Assembly (NCBI GenBank): GCA_033064195.1 | Contig: JARBJD010000126.1 | Span: 1-64,000 of the forward strand | Source: Blattamonas nauphoetae | Taxonomy: Eukaryota; Preaxostyla; Oxymonadida | Reading direction: 5' to 3' | DNA: 64,000 nt | Shown here: piece by piece, positions 1 through 8,641 of the stretch | Layout: the number at the start of each line of letters is the position of its first letter | Position numbering within the stretch: the first letter of the stretch is position 1 | Translations under genes and position numbers: made by a program | The notes under the pieces: model-generated | Database searches by the model: none | Told to the model about the DNA's origin: nothing | Seen by the model: the letters and a program-made list of their open reading frames with translations, nothing else

Positions 1-506
1 GATATCAGCTATGGAGACATGTAAGCACAAAGATCACAACAACCTTATGCAATAATGAAGCTGCTGTTGGTGACTTCATGACAAAATGAATTGGGAATAA
101 CTCGTGCCAGTCGAGATAATCCAGCAGATACTGGGAAAGAGTAATAGACAATATGGTGTTCAATCTAATTCAATCGAAAGTAGCATCACAAATGTGGGAC
201 AGATGGCTTGGAAGTACATCTTCAGGATTCGACAGTACCAACGAAGGATCAGAGAATGAAGAAAAGAAAGGATTTCAAGGAGCAGGTGTATCCACAGTTT
301 CTAGAATTCATCACAAATCAAGAAAAATTTGCAAACATTCCTTGGTAGACATAATGCTACCATAGCATCAGAGATTAGTACCTGGACACGCAAAGCATAT
401 GCAATAAGAACAGATGAAGATATCGGTCAATACCAATCTTCGAATATGCCAGCTTACCTCAATATGTTCAGTAACAGAAAGAAATGTCTGATTAAAAACA
501 TTAATA

Positions 507-524
507 TATATTTTTATTTTATAG
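507..524 (+). promoter_or_regulatory. Element promoter motif, copy 1
   Basis: T-rich core TATTTTTATTTT followed by TATAG, ending seven bases before an ATG at 531. The same core precedes five more genes of the element at nearly the same distance, so it is probably the element's own promoter. Confidence 0.6.
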
Positions 525-530
525 AAAGTG

Positions 531-1039
531 ATGCAAACCAATTCTCAGTTGTCAATTTACGAAACACACAAGTTCTCTTCAGTCCCAACATCAATCACCA
601 ACAATGTCATCATGACAATAAAGGTTCGAATTTTGGAAGATCTAAGCTCGAAGATCGTAATGAACAAAGCGCTAATGTCGAACTCGATAATGTTCCAGGT
701 GTTTATGATCCACCACTAGAGACATATCCATCAGCCCCCATTCAAAGTCGTTCTATTCCACTTCGAGAATATATTTCTAATATTTCGGCATTCAAAGATC
801 AGTTATTACTCGTCTACAAGAATGCATCTGCTTGTGAAAAGAAACTATTGAATAATCCCATTGAACCATCGAAGAAACTGATCACGAACCAAAGTGATTT
901 ATGTGCACTGATTGCTACACTCACTGGGATTAATGATGTGGTGATCGAACTGGATGATTTGTCTGACAAGTGCCTATGTCTGAATAAACTCCCAGTGTTT
1001 AGAACCATTTCAAGATCCTTGTTGGTGGAAAAGACATGA
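531..1039 (+). pseudogene. Unidentified gene of the Polinton-like element, broken
   Basis: Coding-like sequence downstream of promoter copy 1. The longest open frame in this stretch runs to 1039 and is Asn/Ser/Leu rich, with no recognisable domain, signal peptide or membrane segment. It looks broken, with about one break, and is treated as a fossil part of the element. Its place just before the small capsid-region genes would suit a minor virion or packaging protein, but that is only position-based inference. The sequence from 1 to 530 also contains short open frames with no recognised product and probably belongs to the same element. Confidence 0.35.
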
Positions 1040-1121
1040 GTATTGCCTTCAATGAAGCATACAACACCATTCTCAATTATGGCATTCTGACGAAAGCACC
1101 CTGCTAAAATTATAAATGAAT

Positions 1122-1141
1122 TGTATTTTTATTTTCTATAA
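1122..1141 (+). promoter_or_regulatory. Element promoter motif, copy 2
   Basis: TATTTTTATTTT core followed by CTATAA, abutting the ATG at 1142 (product begins MAPG). Confidence 0.65.
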
Positions 1142-1363
1142 ATGGCACCAGGAAGTTCTCAACAAACTCAAAAATATCGGCAAACAATTCTTCAATTCAT
1201 CAAACCCTCTAGCTCCAACATTCCTTCAAGTTGGTGGTGGATTGCCTCACAAACGAACAGTAAATTTGGACAAACAGCAGGAGGAATACTCAACGGATTA
1301 GGAGGAATGATGGACGTTTATCAACAAAATAAAGCGATCAATCGTCAACAAAACCGCAGATGA
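1142..1363 (+). CDS. Small protein of the Polinton-like element (MAPG start)
   Basis: A 73-residue open frame begins directly after promoter copy 2 and starts MAPG. It contains a Gly-rich stretch (GGILNGLGG) and a Gln/Asn-rich basic tail. The MAPG start is shared with the next small gene at 1485, so the two may be related, or may be halves of a minor virion protein pair such as small membrane-lytic or core proteins. It looks affected by decay. No family can be assigned. Confidence 0.4.
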   Translation: MAPGSSQQTQKYRQTILQFIKPSSSNIPSSWWWIASQTNSKFGQTAGGILNGLGGMMDVYQQNKAINRQQNRR

Positions 1364-1466
1364 TTGAATATGAACCACCTCGAAATGGGAGATACTCCAA
1401 TGATGATATGCCACTCGTCAAATTCCAAAATTCAATTCAAAGGATAAACATTCACTCGTATTCGAA

Positions 1467-1484
1467 TATTTTATTTTTATTAAA
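1467..1484 (+). promoter_or_regulatory. Element promoter motif, copy 3
   Basis: TATTTTATTTTTATTAAA ends at the ATG at 1485. Same motif and spacing as copies 2, 4 and 5. Confidence 0.65.
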
Positions 1485-1787
1485 ATGGCACCAGGTTGGT
1501 TATCAAAATTAGCAGCAGTTGGCAAAAATATACTCAGAGTTGGAGCTCCATTTCTGAATCTCATCCCTTTGTTGGACCACTGATTTCGAAGGTAGCGCAG
1601 ACAGGAATTGAAATGATACCAGATGTGAAATCGGATCAGCAAAATCCATGCAGAGAAGATGGCACAATACGAGCAAGCGATCAATGAAGGAAACACTGCA
1701 GTAGCGAACAAGCTCAGAGGAGAAATACTGAGACTGGAAGAGAAGCTGAAGCCGAAGGTTAAGGTGAAGAAACCAAAAGAAAAGTAA
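1485..1787 (+). pseudogene. Second small MAPG protein of the Polinton-like element, broken
   Basis: An open frame starts MAPG at 1485 with an amphipathic N-terminus (LSKLAAVGKNIL) of the kind seen in small membrane-active or core virion proteins. Coding-like sequence, ending in a Lys-rich tail, continues to just before promoter copy 4, but the region looks broken about once or twice. It is treated as a fossil part of the element. Assigning it to an adenovirus-like minor core protein class is speculative. Confidence 0.35.
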
Positions 1788-1807
1788 CTAGAGTTAAAGC
1801 ATAAATG

Positions 1808-1829
1808 TAATTTTTTATTTTTGTTAAAA
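1808..1829 (+). promoter_or_regulatory. Element promoter motif, copy 4
   Basis: TTTTTTATTTTTGTTAAAA directly before the ATG at 1830 of the first capsid-type gene. Confidence 0.65.
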
Positions 1830-3689
1830 ATGAACTCGCATATAACACATCTGACAAACAAAAGAACTGGAGCATCATCATTGACTGGAAATACCACTGG
1901 AAGGATAGAATACACGAGAGATGACATGGGTCAAATTCAACAACAACTCAGGTCCGAACATTTCATTAATTACCTAATGAATGATGGGGCACACAGTACT
2001 TCGATTCAGGAGTTGAAACCATCAGAGAATGCACGCTTCTACACGGGACAAGAGATAATCATTCCGTTGACTGGTAATCAGGACATTTGTCAAATTGATG
2101 ATTCATTCATTACGTTCACAATGACAGCAACATTGAAACTCAATAATTGGCAAACTACAGCTGGTAAAATTGGATCGTTCATGAATGAGAGGATATTCAT
2201 TTTCGTTGGACTCAAGCATTCAGCATCAATCTTTCGTGACCTTTCTGTTCTTCACAACAATCAGAGAATCATAAGTACAACAAATAATGATGTCTCAATG
2301 GAGTCTCACATCTACAATATGATAAAACCGAAGAGTCAATTGGAGAATCGAAAACATTGTCACACACCTTGGAAAAACGCATGGGAGCATGATGAATCTG
2401 TAGCTGGTGTCTATATTCCACTTTCTGATTTTACAACAACATCTGGAACAGGGGTGTTTCAAGACACAATTGATGTGCCAATTCGCGTGTCAATCAATCT
2501 TGAAGATCTTCTCATTTTCTCTGGAATGACTGACTATCCAAAATGTCTCTTTGGTGATTTGAAATTGAGTGTGCACATGAATGAGGATGCGTTTGTTTGT
2601 TGTTCTGTGAATCCTGAACTTACTTTGAAAGATACATTATCATCACTCGTAACTGGAACAGCAGCAGCACCAACTATTAAAGCATCAATTCTCAATTGTC
2701 TTCAACATCGTCCATATTTTCTGAACAACCTCGTCACCTCATGCACAAAGAACTTCGTTCAAATTGGTCAATCATTTCTTCAACCAACAGTTACCAAAGA
2801 CATAGTTTGCTCAACAGCCAATGTCGTGACAACAGAACCAGAATTCGTGGATCAGTACATCTCATTGAACGTCACAAACTATCGAATTGATGATGTGTAT
2901 TGCATGAGTGCTGGATACAAAATGAAAGATGGCGCGAAAGAGAATCTGAAACAGATGTACACAAATCGTCCTGGAACAATTCCGGCAGAAAAGATCTCAT
3001 TCTATCCATTTCAGAAGACACCAACGGCAACAGGAATTGATTGTACTCAGCAAATGGTAGTGGTGAATGCCAAGGATATCATGCTTCTCTTCCGTCACTA
3101 CGACAATGAAGTCACTTGCTTCCACAATCCAATGCAGAAGAACATCCAAGTGACTTTACAAAACAGGTATTATCCAGAACAACCAACGACAACTATTGGA
3201 GCTCGCTTCTATCAGTTCGCATTATCGACTCTCAATCTCGATTCGTACCTAGCTGTTCCTGATGATTTGGAGCGATCACTGACGGATTCTCTCGTTGAAG
3301 AGAAACTCACTGGTGACGGAACATATCCAAATGAAACAATGACACGAGTTCGTCCAGTTCATGACAATACTGACTTCCTTCTGTGCTTTCCTACTCAAAG
3401 AAGTGGATGTCCAACGAACTGCAATGATTCCATCAGTTCAAAAGGAAACACTGCGGTCACTTTGAGATCGCATCCAATCTATCAGGGTAATCTTGACACA
3501 TACTACAATGTTTACAACCCAAGTCAAAGTGGAGGTGATATGACAACATTTACTCATCCTCCAGCACCGATTCTAGCAACCACTGCAACCACATGGTGGG
3601 TACTACGATACAGCAATGGTGAACCAAAAGTTGAGTACTATCCGAATCACACATTGAAAGCGTTGCATAAAGATTTAGGAATCATGTAG
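1830..3689 (+). CDS. Capsid-type protein 1 of the Polinton-like element
   Basis: A whole 619-residue open frame. The ATG at 1830 is chosen because it abuts promoter copy 4. It has no signal peptide or membrane segment and is rich in Thr, Ser and beta-type sequence. It is clearly paralogous to the next gene. Shared landmarks in the same order are an early GQEIIIPL block (GDEIEVPL in the partner), a KHC motif near residue 175, an FGDLKLS block (FGNLRLR), and a C-terminal PIYQGNLDTYY block (PINQGELDPYF) before a Trp-rich end. Its size fits the double jelly-roll major capsid proteins of Polintons (about 550-650 residues). That identity is inferred from size, beta-rich composition, tandem duplication and neighbours, not from a detected catalytic or binding motif. 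Confidence 0.55.
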   Translation: MNSHITHLTNKRTGASSLTGNTTGRIEYTRDDMGQIQQQLRSEHFINYLMNDGAHSTSIQELKPSENARFYTGQEIIIPLTGNQDICQIDDSFITFTMTATLKLNNWQTTAGKIGSFMNERIFIFVGLKHSASIFRDLSVLHNNQRIISTTNNDVSMESHIYNMIKPKSQLENRKHCHTPWKNAWEHDESVAGVYIPLSDFTTTSGTGVFQDTIDVPIRVSINLEDLLIFSGMTDYPKCLFGDLKLSVHMNEDAFVCCSVNPELTLKDTLSSLVTGTAAAPTIKASILNCLQHRPYFLNNLVTSCTKNFVQIGQSFLQPTVTKDIVCSTANVVTTEPEFVDQYISLNVTNYRIDDVYCMSAGYKMKDGAKENLKQMYTNRPGTIPAEKISFYPFQKTPTATGIDCTQQMVVVNAKDIMLLFRHYDNEVTCFHNPMQKNIQVTLQNRYYPEQPTTTIGARFYQFALSTLNLDSYLAVPDDLERSLTDSLVEEKLTGDGTYPNETMTRVRPVHDNTDFLLCFPTQRSGCPTNCNDSISSKGNTAVTLRSHPIYQGNLDTYYNVYNPSQSGGDMTTFTHPPAPILATTATTWWVLRYSNGEPKVEYYPNHTLKALHKDLGIM

Positions 3690-3719
3690 AGACAAAACAG
3701 TAAAAGAAATTATTGATAT

Positions 3720-3740
3720 TGTATTTTTATTTTTCTATAA
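3720..3740 (+). promoter_or_regulatory. Element promoter motif, copy 5
   Basis: TTGTATTTTTATTTTTCTA core, ending at the ATG at 3741 of the second capsid-type gene. It is nearly identical to copy 2. Confidence 0.65.
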
Positions 3741-5435
3741 ATGAGAAGTATCAGATCAAATCAATCCAAACCAACATCGACATTAATTGAGCAAATTGAA
3801 GTGCAATCATATCTGCCAAAACAATGGGATTCAGAACCTCACATCTACTCCATCCAAGAAGTACATCCAACAAATCCTCCCATGCCATGCAGAATCGGAG
3901 ATGAGATTGAAGTTCCATTGTGCTATGATGGTCATGATGTGACTGAATTTTCGAAGAGTCATCTGCGTATCGATCTCACGATTACTGTTCCATATACATA
4001 TCCATCAGATGCAGATGCTTCAGAGTCAGCTGGATTGTACGGAATGTTCTACGGTTACAAATCATCATCAGATGCCATTCGAGACATGAGACTGGTTGAC
4101 AGTAAAGGAAACATTATTGACAATACACTCCAGAATAATCATGTTCACGAATCATTTCTGTATCATACTTTCAAGTCGTATGAAGAGAAAAACAATATGA
4201 AGCATTGCTATAGTCTTTTTGAAAATGTTCAGAGAATGGATCCAAGTGTGTGTGGATTCTACTATGTTCCAACACTCAATGGGCAGAAAAAACCATACAC
4301 TGCAACGATTCCACTGGTTATTCCGTTTGTGAATCTCCTTCCACTGAGTACGTTTGATCAGTATCCAAATTCGATCTTCGGAAATTTACGTTTGAGATTT
4401 CATTTGACCACTGATTCACTTGTGTATTGTCCCATTCGAACTTCAACTGTTGTAAGAAAAACACTTGAGATGATGAAAGATCGATATCCAGATAAAGACG
4501 AGCCTCGTCTCGCACCAGAAGGGCAAATGAGTCTCATGTTCGATGGAGAATACTCTAATTTGACACAGGAATTTACACAAATTGGTAATCCAATACTTCA
4601 ATTCGATGACAATATAATGCCTTCTGTGAATTCATTTTACATTTCATATATCAAAACCAAATCCTTCACAGCCACTGTTCTTTCATCTTCGATAGATACA
4701 GTGTCTTCGATTTGTTACGGATATCAAATCACTGATGCAACGAAGCAGTCACTCTTCAACACATATTCAAAGACTCTGTATGTCCTGAAAGCTGAAAGAA
4801 TTGACACACAATCGTTCCAATCACAAGCAACAGCAATGGGAGTGAGATCAAACATCAGTATCAAGCTCAACAATCTCATGAATCTTATGTGCTTATTCCC
4901 TGAAAGACCAAATGAATGTACAGTCTTCAGAAATCCTCATTATGTTGGCTTATTCGAAATGCTTGGATCCAACTTTCCCAATTTCCCGATGTCAACACTC
5001 TCGCCAGAGTTCTATCAAATGATGATGGTGAATGGTGCTTTTATCGGTTGTTCCGCGACGGAAGAGTTTGAGAATTCAATCTGTATGTCACGCAATTCTA
5101 CCTGTTTTGGAAAGGAGTTCAAGAGAACCAGAGCAGTTACGGATGCTACTTCATTCACATTCATGGTTCCAACAGATCGAAGTGAAATCGCTGGTGGAGA
5201 AGAAGGTATTTCAACAGCAGAATCAGTGAATATCGTCTACAGAGGATCACCAATCAATCAGGGAGAACTCGATCCATATTTCACCTCAACTCCAGAAGGT
5301 CCTCCTCCTCCAATTCTAGCACTACATCAAGCAACATACTGGTTATTCTGGATTGAAAATGGACAACCACGAGTGCGATATGTCATTGATCGTCGACTCC
5401 AAGAAGCGTATGCAGAAGTGAAGAGAGGTTATTGA
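3741..5435 (+). CDS. Capsid-type protein 2 of the Polinton-like element
   Basis: A whole 564-residue open frame that starts at the promoter-abutting ATG. It is a paralogue of the preceding gene: the N-terminal GDEIEVPL, central KHC, FGNLRLR and C-terminal PINQGELDPYF blocks align in order with those of its neighbour. The two have diverged widely, so the duplication is old relative to the element copy. A tandem capsid pair could form two structural classes of the same shell (for example hexon-like units used at different positions), or one could have become a penton or minor protein. The polypeptide has no membrane segment. The role is inferred from paralogy and gene neighbourhood. Confidence 0.55.
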   Translation: MRSIRSNQSKPTSTLIEQIEVQSYLPKQWDSEPHIYSIQEVHPTNPPMPCRIGDEIEVPLCYDGHDVTEFSKSHLRIDLTITVPYTYPSDADASESAGLYGMFYGYKSSSDAIRDMRLVDSKGNIIDNTLQNNHVHESFLYHTFKSYEEKNNMKHCYSLFENVQRMDPSVCGFYYVPTLNGQKKPYTATIPLVIPFVNLLPLSTFDQYPNSIFGNLRLRFHLTTDSLVYCPIRTSTVVRKTLEMMKDRYPDKDEPRLAPEGQMSLMFDGEYSNLTQEFTQIGNPILQFDDNIMPSVNSFYISYIKTKSFTATVLSSSIDTVSSICYGYQITDATKQSLFNTYSKTLYVLKAERIDTQSFQSQATAMGVRSNISIKLNNLMNLMCLFPERPNECTVFRNPHYVGLFEMLGSNFPNFPMSTLSPEFYQMMMVNGAFIGCSATEEFENSICMSRNSTCFGKEFKRTRAVTDATSFTFMVPTDRSEIAGGEEGISTAESVNIVYRGSPINQGELDPYFTSTPEGPPPPILALHQATYWLFWIENGQPRVRYVIDRRLQEAYAEVKRGY

Positions 5436-5450
5436 ACAGAACAAATATGA

Positions 5451-5470
5451 TATTTTATTTTTGTAGAAAA
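5451..5470 (+). promoter_or_regulatory. Element promoter motif, copy 6
   Basis: TATTTTATTTTTGTAGAAAA lies six to twenty-five bases before the ATG at 5476. This copy is spaced slightly further from its start codon than copies 2-5. Confidence 0.55.
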
Positions 5471-5475
5471 CAGAA

Positions 5476-5886
5476 ATGGTGAAGCGCTATTTCTCAATTC
5501 AGAATTCTCACACTGCTCAATTGCCTCCTGATTTTACCAATTCCAGAAACCAAAAATATGTTCACTTTCTCGACTGCAAACTCATTCATGTGAAGGAAGA
5601 AATTCATGGTAACTCAACTGTCATCTCAAAAGACATTCCTCAGCACATTACAATCCATGGTGATTGGATCCAGACTGATGCATTCAATGACTCATTTGTT
5701 GCTTTCTGTAACGAACAGATTGCGAAGCGAAAGAAGTGGGAATTAAGCACTCGACAATCAATTGTGAAGATCTGGTTCAAAGACAGTTCTGGTGAATCAA
5801 TTGAGATGGAAACAACGGAGACAATCAATGGAAAAATAACCAAAGAGTATTATGAATTTCTGGTTGATCTCATGTTGGAGTATTAA
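5476..5886 (+). CDS. Unidentified 136-residue protein of the Polinton-like element
   Basis: An intact small open frame with its own copy of the element promoter, immediately after the second capsid-type gene. The product is soluble-looking, with mixed alpha/beta character, and has no Cys cluster and no membrane segment. It begins MVKRYFSIQ and ends in an acidic segment. It converges with the opposite-strand fibre-like gene, leaving only about a dozen bases between stops. Its position suits a structural or assembly factor, but there is no recognisable motif, so no function is claimed. Confidence 0.5.
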   Translation: MVKRYFSIQNSHTAQLPPDFTNSRNQKYVHFLDCKLIHVKEEIHGNSTVISKDIPQHITIHGDWIQTDAFNDSFVAFCNEQIAKRKKWELSTRQSIVKIWFKDSSGESIEMETTETINGKITKEYYEFLVDLMLEY

Positions 5887-5898
5887 TGCTTCGCATTT

Positions 5899-6819
5899 CT
5901 ATGATGACGGAGTCATGGTATTAGGCAGGGAATTATATTTTTGTGAAAGTTCATTGATGAGTGTCTGTTGTTGTCCGACAATGCTACTCAGTTCCTGAAT
6001 GGCTTTCACACAAAAGCACGAGAGTTCTGCGTAGTCAACTTGAAGACAATCTGGATTGGAATCATTCACGACTTCAGGAAAGATTTCTTGGATCTGTTGT
6101 GCAATCACACCAATGTGTTTCTTCTCACTTTCCTTCTTCAAGCATTCACATTTCTCTTTGCAGTTCTTCAAGTGTTCTTCATCAGTCTCATTCTCGATTT
6201 GTCTTGTAACTTTGTTGATCTTCGAGTCGAATGTGTTGAATTGATATTGCACAATTTCAACTTTATTCAGTTGTTCAAGAACATTCGGATATGGTTCAAT
6301 ATTTCTTTTCACTCTTCTGTCTGATAGCTGAGAAAAACTTCCTGTTGTGGATATTGAAAACACTCCTGAACCCGTGTCCTCATCGTAATAGTACAATGCT
6401 GGTTTGTCACATGGAGACCACATAATAATTCCATCACCATTGAACTGAATTCCTGAAGTTTCTGCAATCGATTGTGAGATTGAAATTCCAGAAGAAAATG
6501 TTGATGCCGGATATGTTCCAGGATACTTCGGAAGTGATCCTTCTGAGATATTCCACTTCGCTCCATTCACATTGATCAATCCTCCAATTGCTGGTGTCGT
6601 GATCGATCCATTTGTGCTCACCACTTTCTGAATTGAAGATATCGCATTCTTGTGTGCTTCTGTTGTCTTCTGTAGTGAGTCAATCACTGCTGTATTCTCG
6701 TTGGTTGTTGAGAGATTATGATCAATCATTTTCTCAATCATTTGTGAATTGTATTTTTGTCGATTCATTTCTGCTTGCTCTTTCATTGAAATTAAAATTC
6801 TTGATTCCCTCATGAACAT
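5899..6819 (-). CDS. Fibre/spike-like protein with C-terminal S74 intramolecular chaperone
   Basis: A 306-residue open frame on the minus strand. The N-terminal part is helical, the middle is Gly/Ser/Thr-rich and fibre-like, and the C-terminal ~130 residues form a peptidase S74 (endosialidase-type) chaperone. Landmarks are the SDRRVKRNIEP start, where Ser and Asp match the family's self-cleavage dyad, then a VVQYQF-like strand, IGVIAQQIQEIFPEVV, VDYAELS and a coiled coil at the end. In tailed phages and large DNA viruses this domain trimerises fibres or spikes and then cuts itself off. Additional coding-like sequence upstream (to about 6955, product starting MYSMNPTEMYNERRR) probably belongs to the same fibre gene. 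The locus looks broken about once. It is the only gene of this block on the minus strand. Confidence 0.75.
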   Translation of the reverse strand: MFMRESRILISMKEQAEMNRQKYNSQMIEKMIDHNLSTTNENTAVIDSLQKTTEAHKNAISSIQKVVSTNGSITTPAIGGLINVNGAKWNISEGSLPKYPGTYPASTFSSGISISQSIAETSGIQFNGDGIIMWSPCDKPALYYYDEDTGSGVFSISTTGSFSQLSDRRVKRNIEPYPNVLEQLNKVEIVQYQFNTFDSKINKVTRQIENETDEEHLKNCKEKCECLKKESEKKHIGVIAQQIQEIFPEVVNDSNPDCLQVDYAELSCFCVKAIQELSSIVGQQQTLINELSQKYNSLPNTMTPSS

Positions 6820-7223
6820 ACGTCACCGGCACATTATTTCTGACATACTCAGAGACTAGCGAACAGTTCTCTTCTTTCATTGATTCAATTAATGCTTGTT
6901 CTGAACATACTCGACGTCTTTCGTTGTACATTTCAGTTGGATTCATTGAATACAAATTAAAAAATTCAAAAATAAATTTTCATTCGTGATTTTATCGTTG
7001 GTGATCTTCCGAGACTTCGATCCTCTCATCGATGGGTTCGATCAGTCATGTTTGATCAGAGAAAGTCCTTCAATGGGACATGATCCTTTCTTCTCGTTCC
7101 TGGCTGCTCTTTACTGTTTGATTTAGGTGTGTTTCTCTTTCTACTTTCTCATTTGTTCTCTTTTCTTTTTTGCCATCACTTTCTTGTCTTTGATCATTCA
7201 CTTTTTTCTGTCTCTCTCGTTCA

Positions 7224-8641
7224 GGTACACTACTTCGTTTTATCTTCTGGAATTTCGTTTCCGACTTTTTCATGAAAGGTTTGCTCTCTTTTGTTCTTAA
7301 TTTTTTCATAAAACACATTTGTGTACCAACGCTGATCGAACCGAAAGTGGACCTGAAGATCAGGTACACTGTTGTGTTTTATCGCTTAAAAGAATGTGTC
7401 ACAACCGACAAATCACAAGTATGTTATTCTTTTTTATTCATCTCTTCATAAAACACATTCTCGTACTCGATTTATGTGATCATCAAACTCAGGTACACTA
7501 TTGCGTCTTATGACCAGAAAGTGCTGTTCACTGAATATTTGAAACAGGTTTGCTCTCTTTTTTGTATTATCTCTTTATAAGACACAATGACGTACCAGAA
7601 TTTTCACTTCACTTTTGACATTCTCTTTTCTGGTACAACACTTCACTTTATCCTCTCATTTTCACTTCATTGTCAGTTTTTTTTCATTGTCTCTCACTTT
7701 TTTCAAAAATTAAAATTTAAAATGACGTGAACAAAATTTTGATCTTCATCTTTCTTCGAGAAACTTCGTGATTCATCGATAAAATTGTATGCGTTGGTAC
7801 ACCACTTTGTTTTACTTTGATTTGACTTTCATTTCACCTTTTACACTTCACCACTCTTCGATTTATGCTCTTCATTTTTTCTAAAACACAACGGTGTACC
7901 AACAAAACGCGATCTGAAGTGATCATCCAGATCAGGTACACCACTTCACCTTATCGTTCCATTTCACAACTATTTGATTTCAATTCTCTTTTTTGATCAA
8001 AACAAAGTGGAACACAGAACTAAAAATGTTTGATCGTCAAGATAAAAATGAACTGTAAGATCTGGTACATGAATGTGTTTTATCACTTCAAACCTTGTTT
8101 CACTTCACAATTTTGATCTCTTTATTGACATTTTTGCTCTAATCTTTCATAAAACACACTGGTGTACCAACGAGATTCAATCTGAAATGATCGGTGAGAT
8201 CTGGTACATGAATGTGTTTTATCGTTTAGTTTTCACTTCAATCATTGTTTTTTCCTCTTGTTTTCTGAAATTTTGATGAACGCGTTCATAAGGTGAAGTG
8301 GTGTACCAACGAAGTGAGAAAAACAATGACTGGAGAGATCTGGTACGTCATTTCACCTTATCATTGCTAACATTGTTTCACTTCACACTTTTACTCTAAT
8401 TAGAAACATTTTTGACGAACGCGTTCATAAAGTGAAGTGGTGTACCAACGAAATGTGAAAAACAATGATCGTTCAGATCTGGTACGAGATTTTGTTTTAT
8501 CGTTTACTTTTCACTTCACTCACTCTTTTTTTCTCTTTGTTTGTGAAATTTTGACGAACCCGTTCATAAGGTGAAGTGGTGTACCAACGGAACGCAAAGG
8601 ATCAAGATCGTGCAGATCTGGTACGTCACTTCACCTTATCG
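7224..8641. repeat. Array of ~11 imperfect palindromes, period near 139 bp
   Basis: Arm GGTACxxxxxTGTGTTTTAT, or its variant GGTACxxxxTTCACCTTAT, starts at 7224, 7363, 7492, 7632, 7796, 7935, 8064, 8203, 8342, 8481 and 8620. The spacings are 139, 129, 140, 164, 139, 129 and then four of 139. An inverted partner, ATAAAACACAxxxGTGTACC or ATAAGGTGAAGTGGTGTACC, starts at 7308, 7448, 7577, 7881, 7996 (weak), 8149, 8288, 8427 and 8566. Arms are about 20 bp, with a central segment of about 34 bp that often ends AGATCT. Best pairs match at 17-18 of 20 positions. No open reading frame explains the array. It could be a replication origin, an enhancer of the baculovirus hr type, or subterminal repeats of the neighbouring Polinton-like element. 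The 200 bp before it are pyrimidine-rich with nothing else recognisable. Confidence 0.85.

Larger units (their letters stand above)
1..6955. mobile_element. Polinton/Maverick-like capsid-bearing element (right part; left end outside window)
   Basis: A block of closely spaced genes with one recurring T-rich promoter motif, two tandem paralogous capsid-type genes, several short genes and an opposite-strand fibre-like gene carrying an S74 chaperone domain. This gene content is that of Polinton/Maverick and adintovirus-like elements. No polymerase, integrase, ATPase or protease gene lies in the window, so these would be to the left if present. No terminal inverted repeat can be tested because only one side is visible. 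The two capsid genes look whole; the small-gene regions and the fibre region look broken in roughly three to five places. That points to a fairly young but decaying copy. Family placement is inference from gene content, not from a database match. Confidence 0.65.

Noticed and set aside
7224-8641. CRISPR array
   Set aside because: Units are ~139 bp, the repeated part is an imperfect palindrome that varies between units, and the surrounding genes are eukaryotic with spliceosomal introns.
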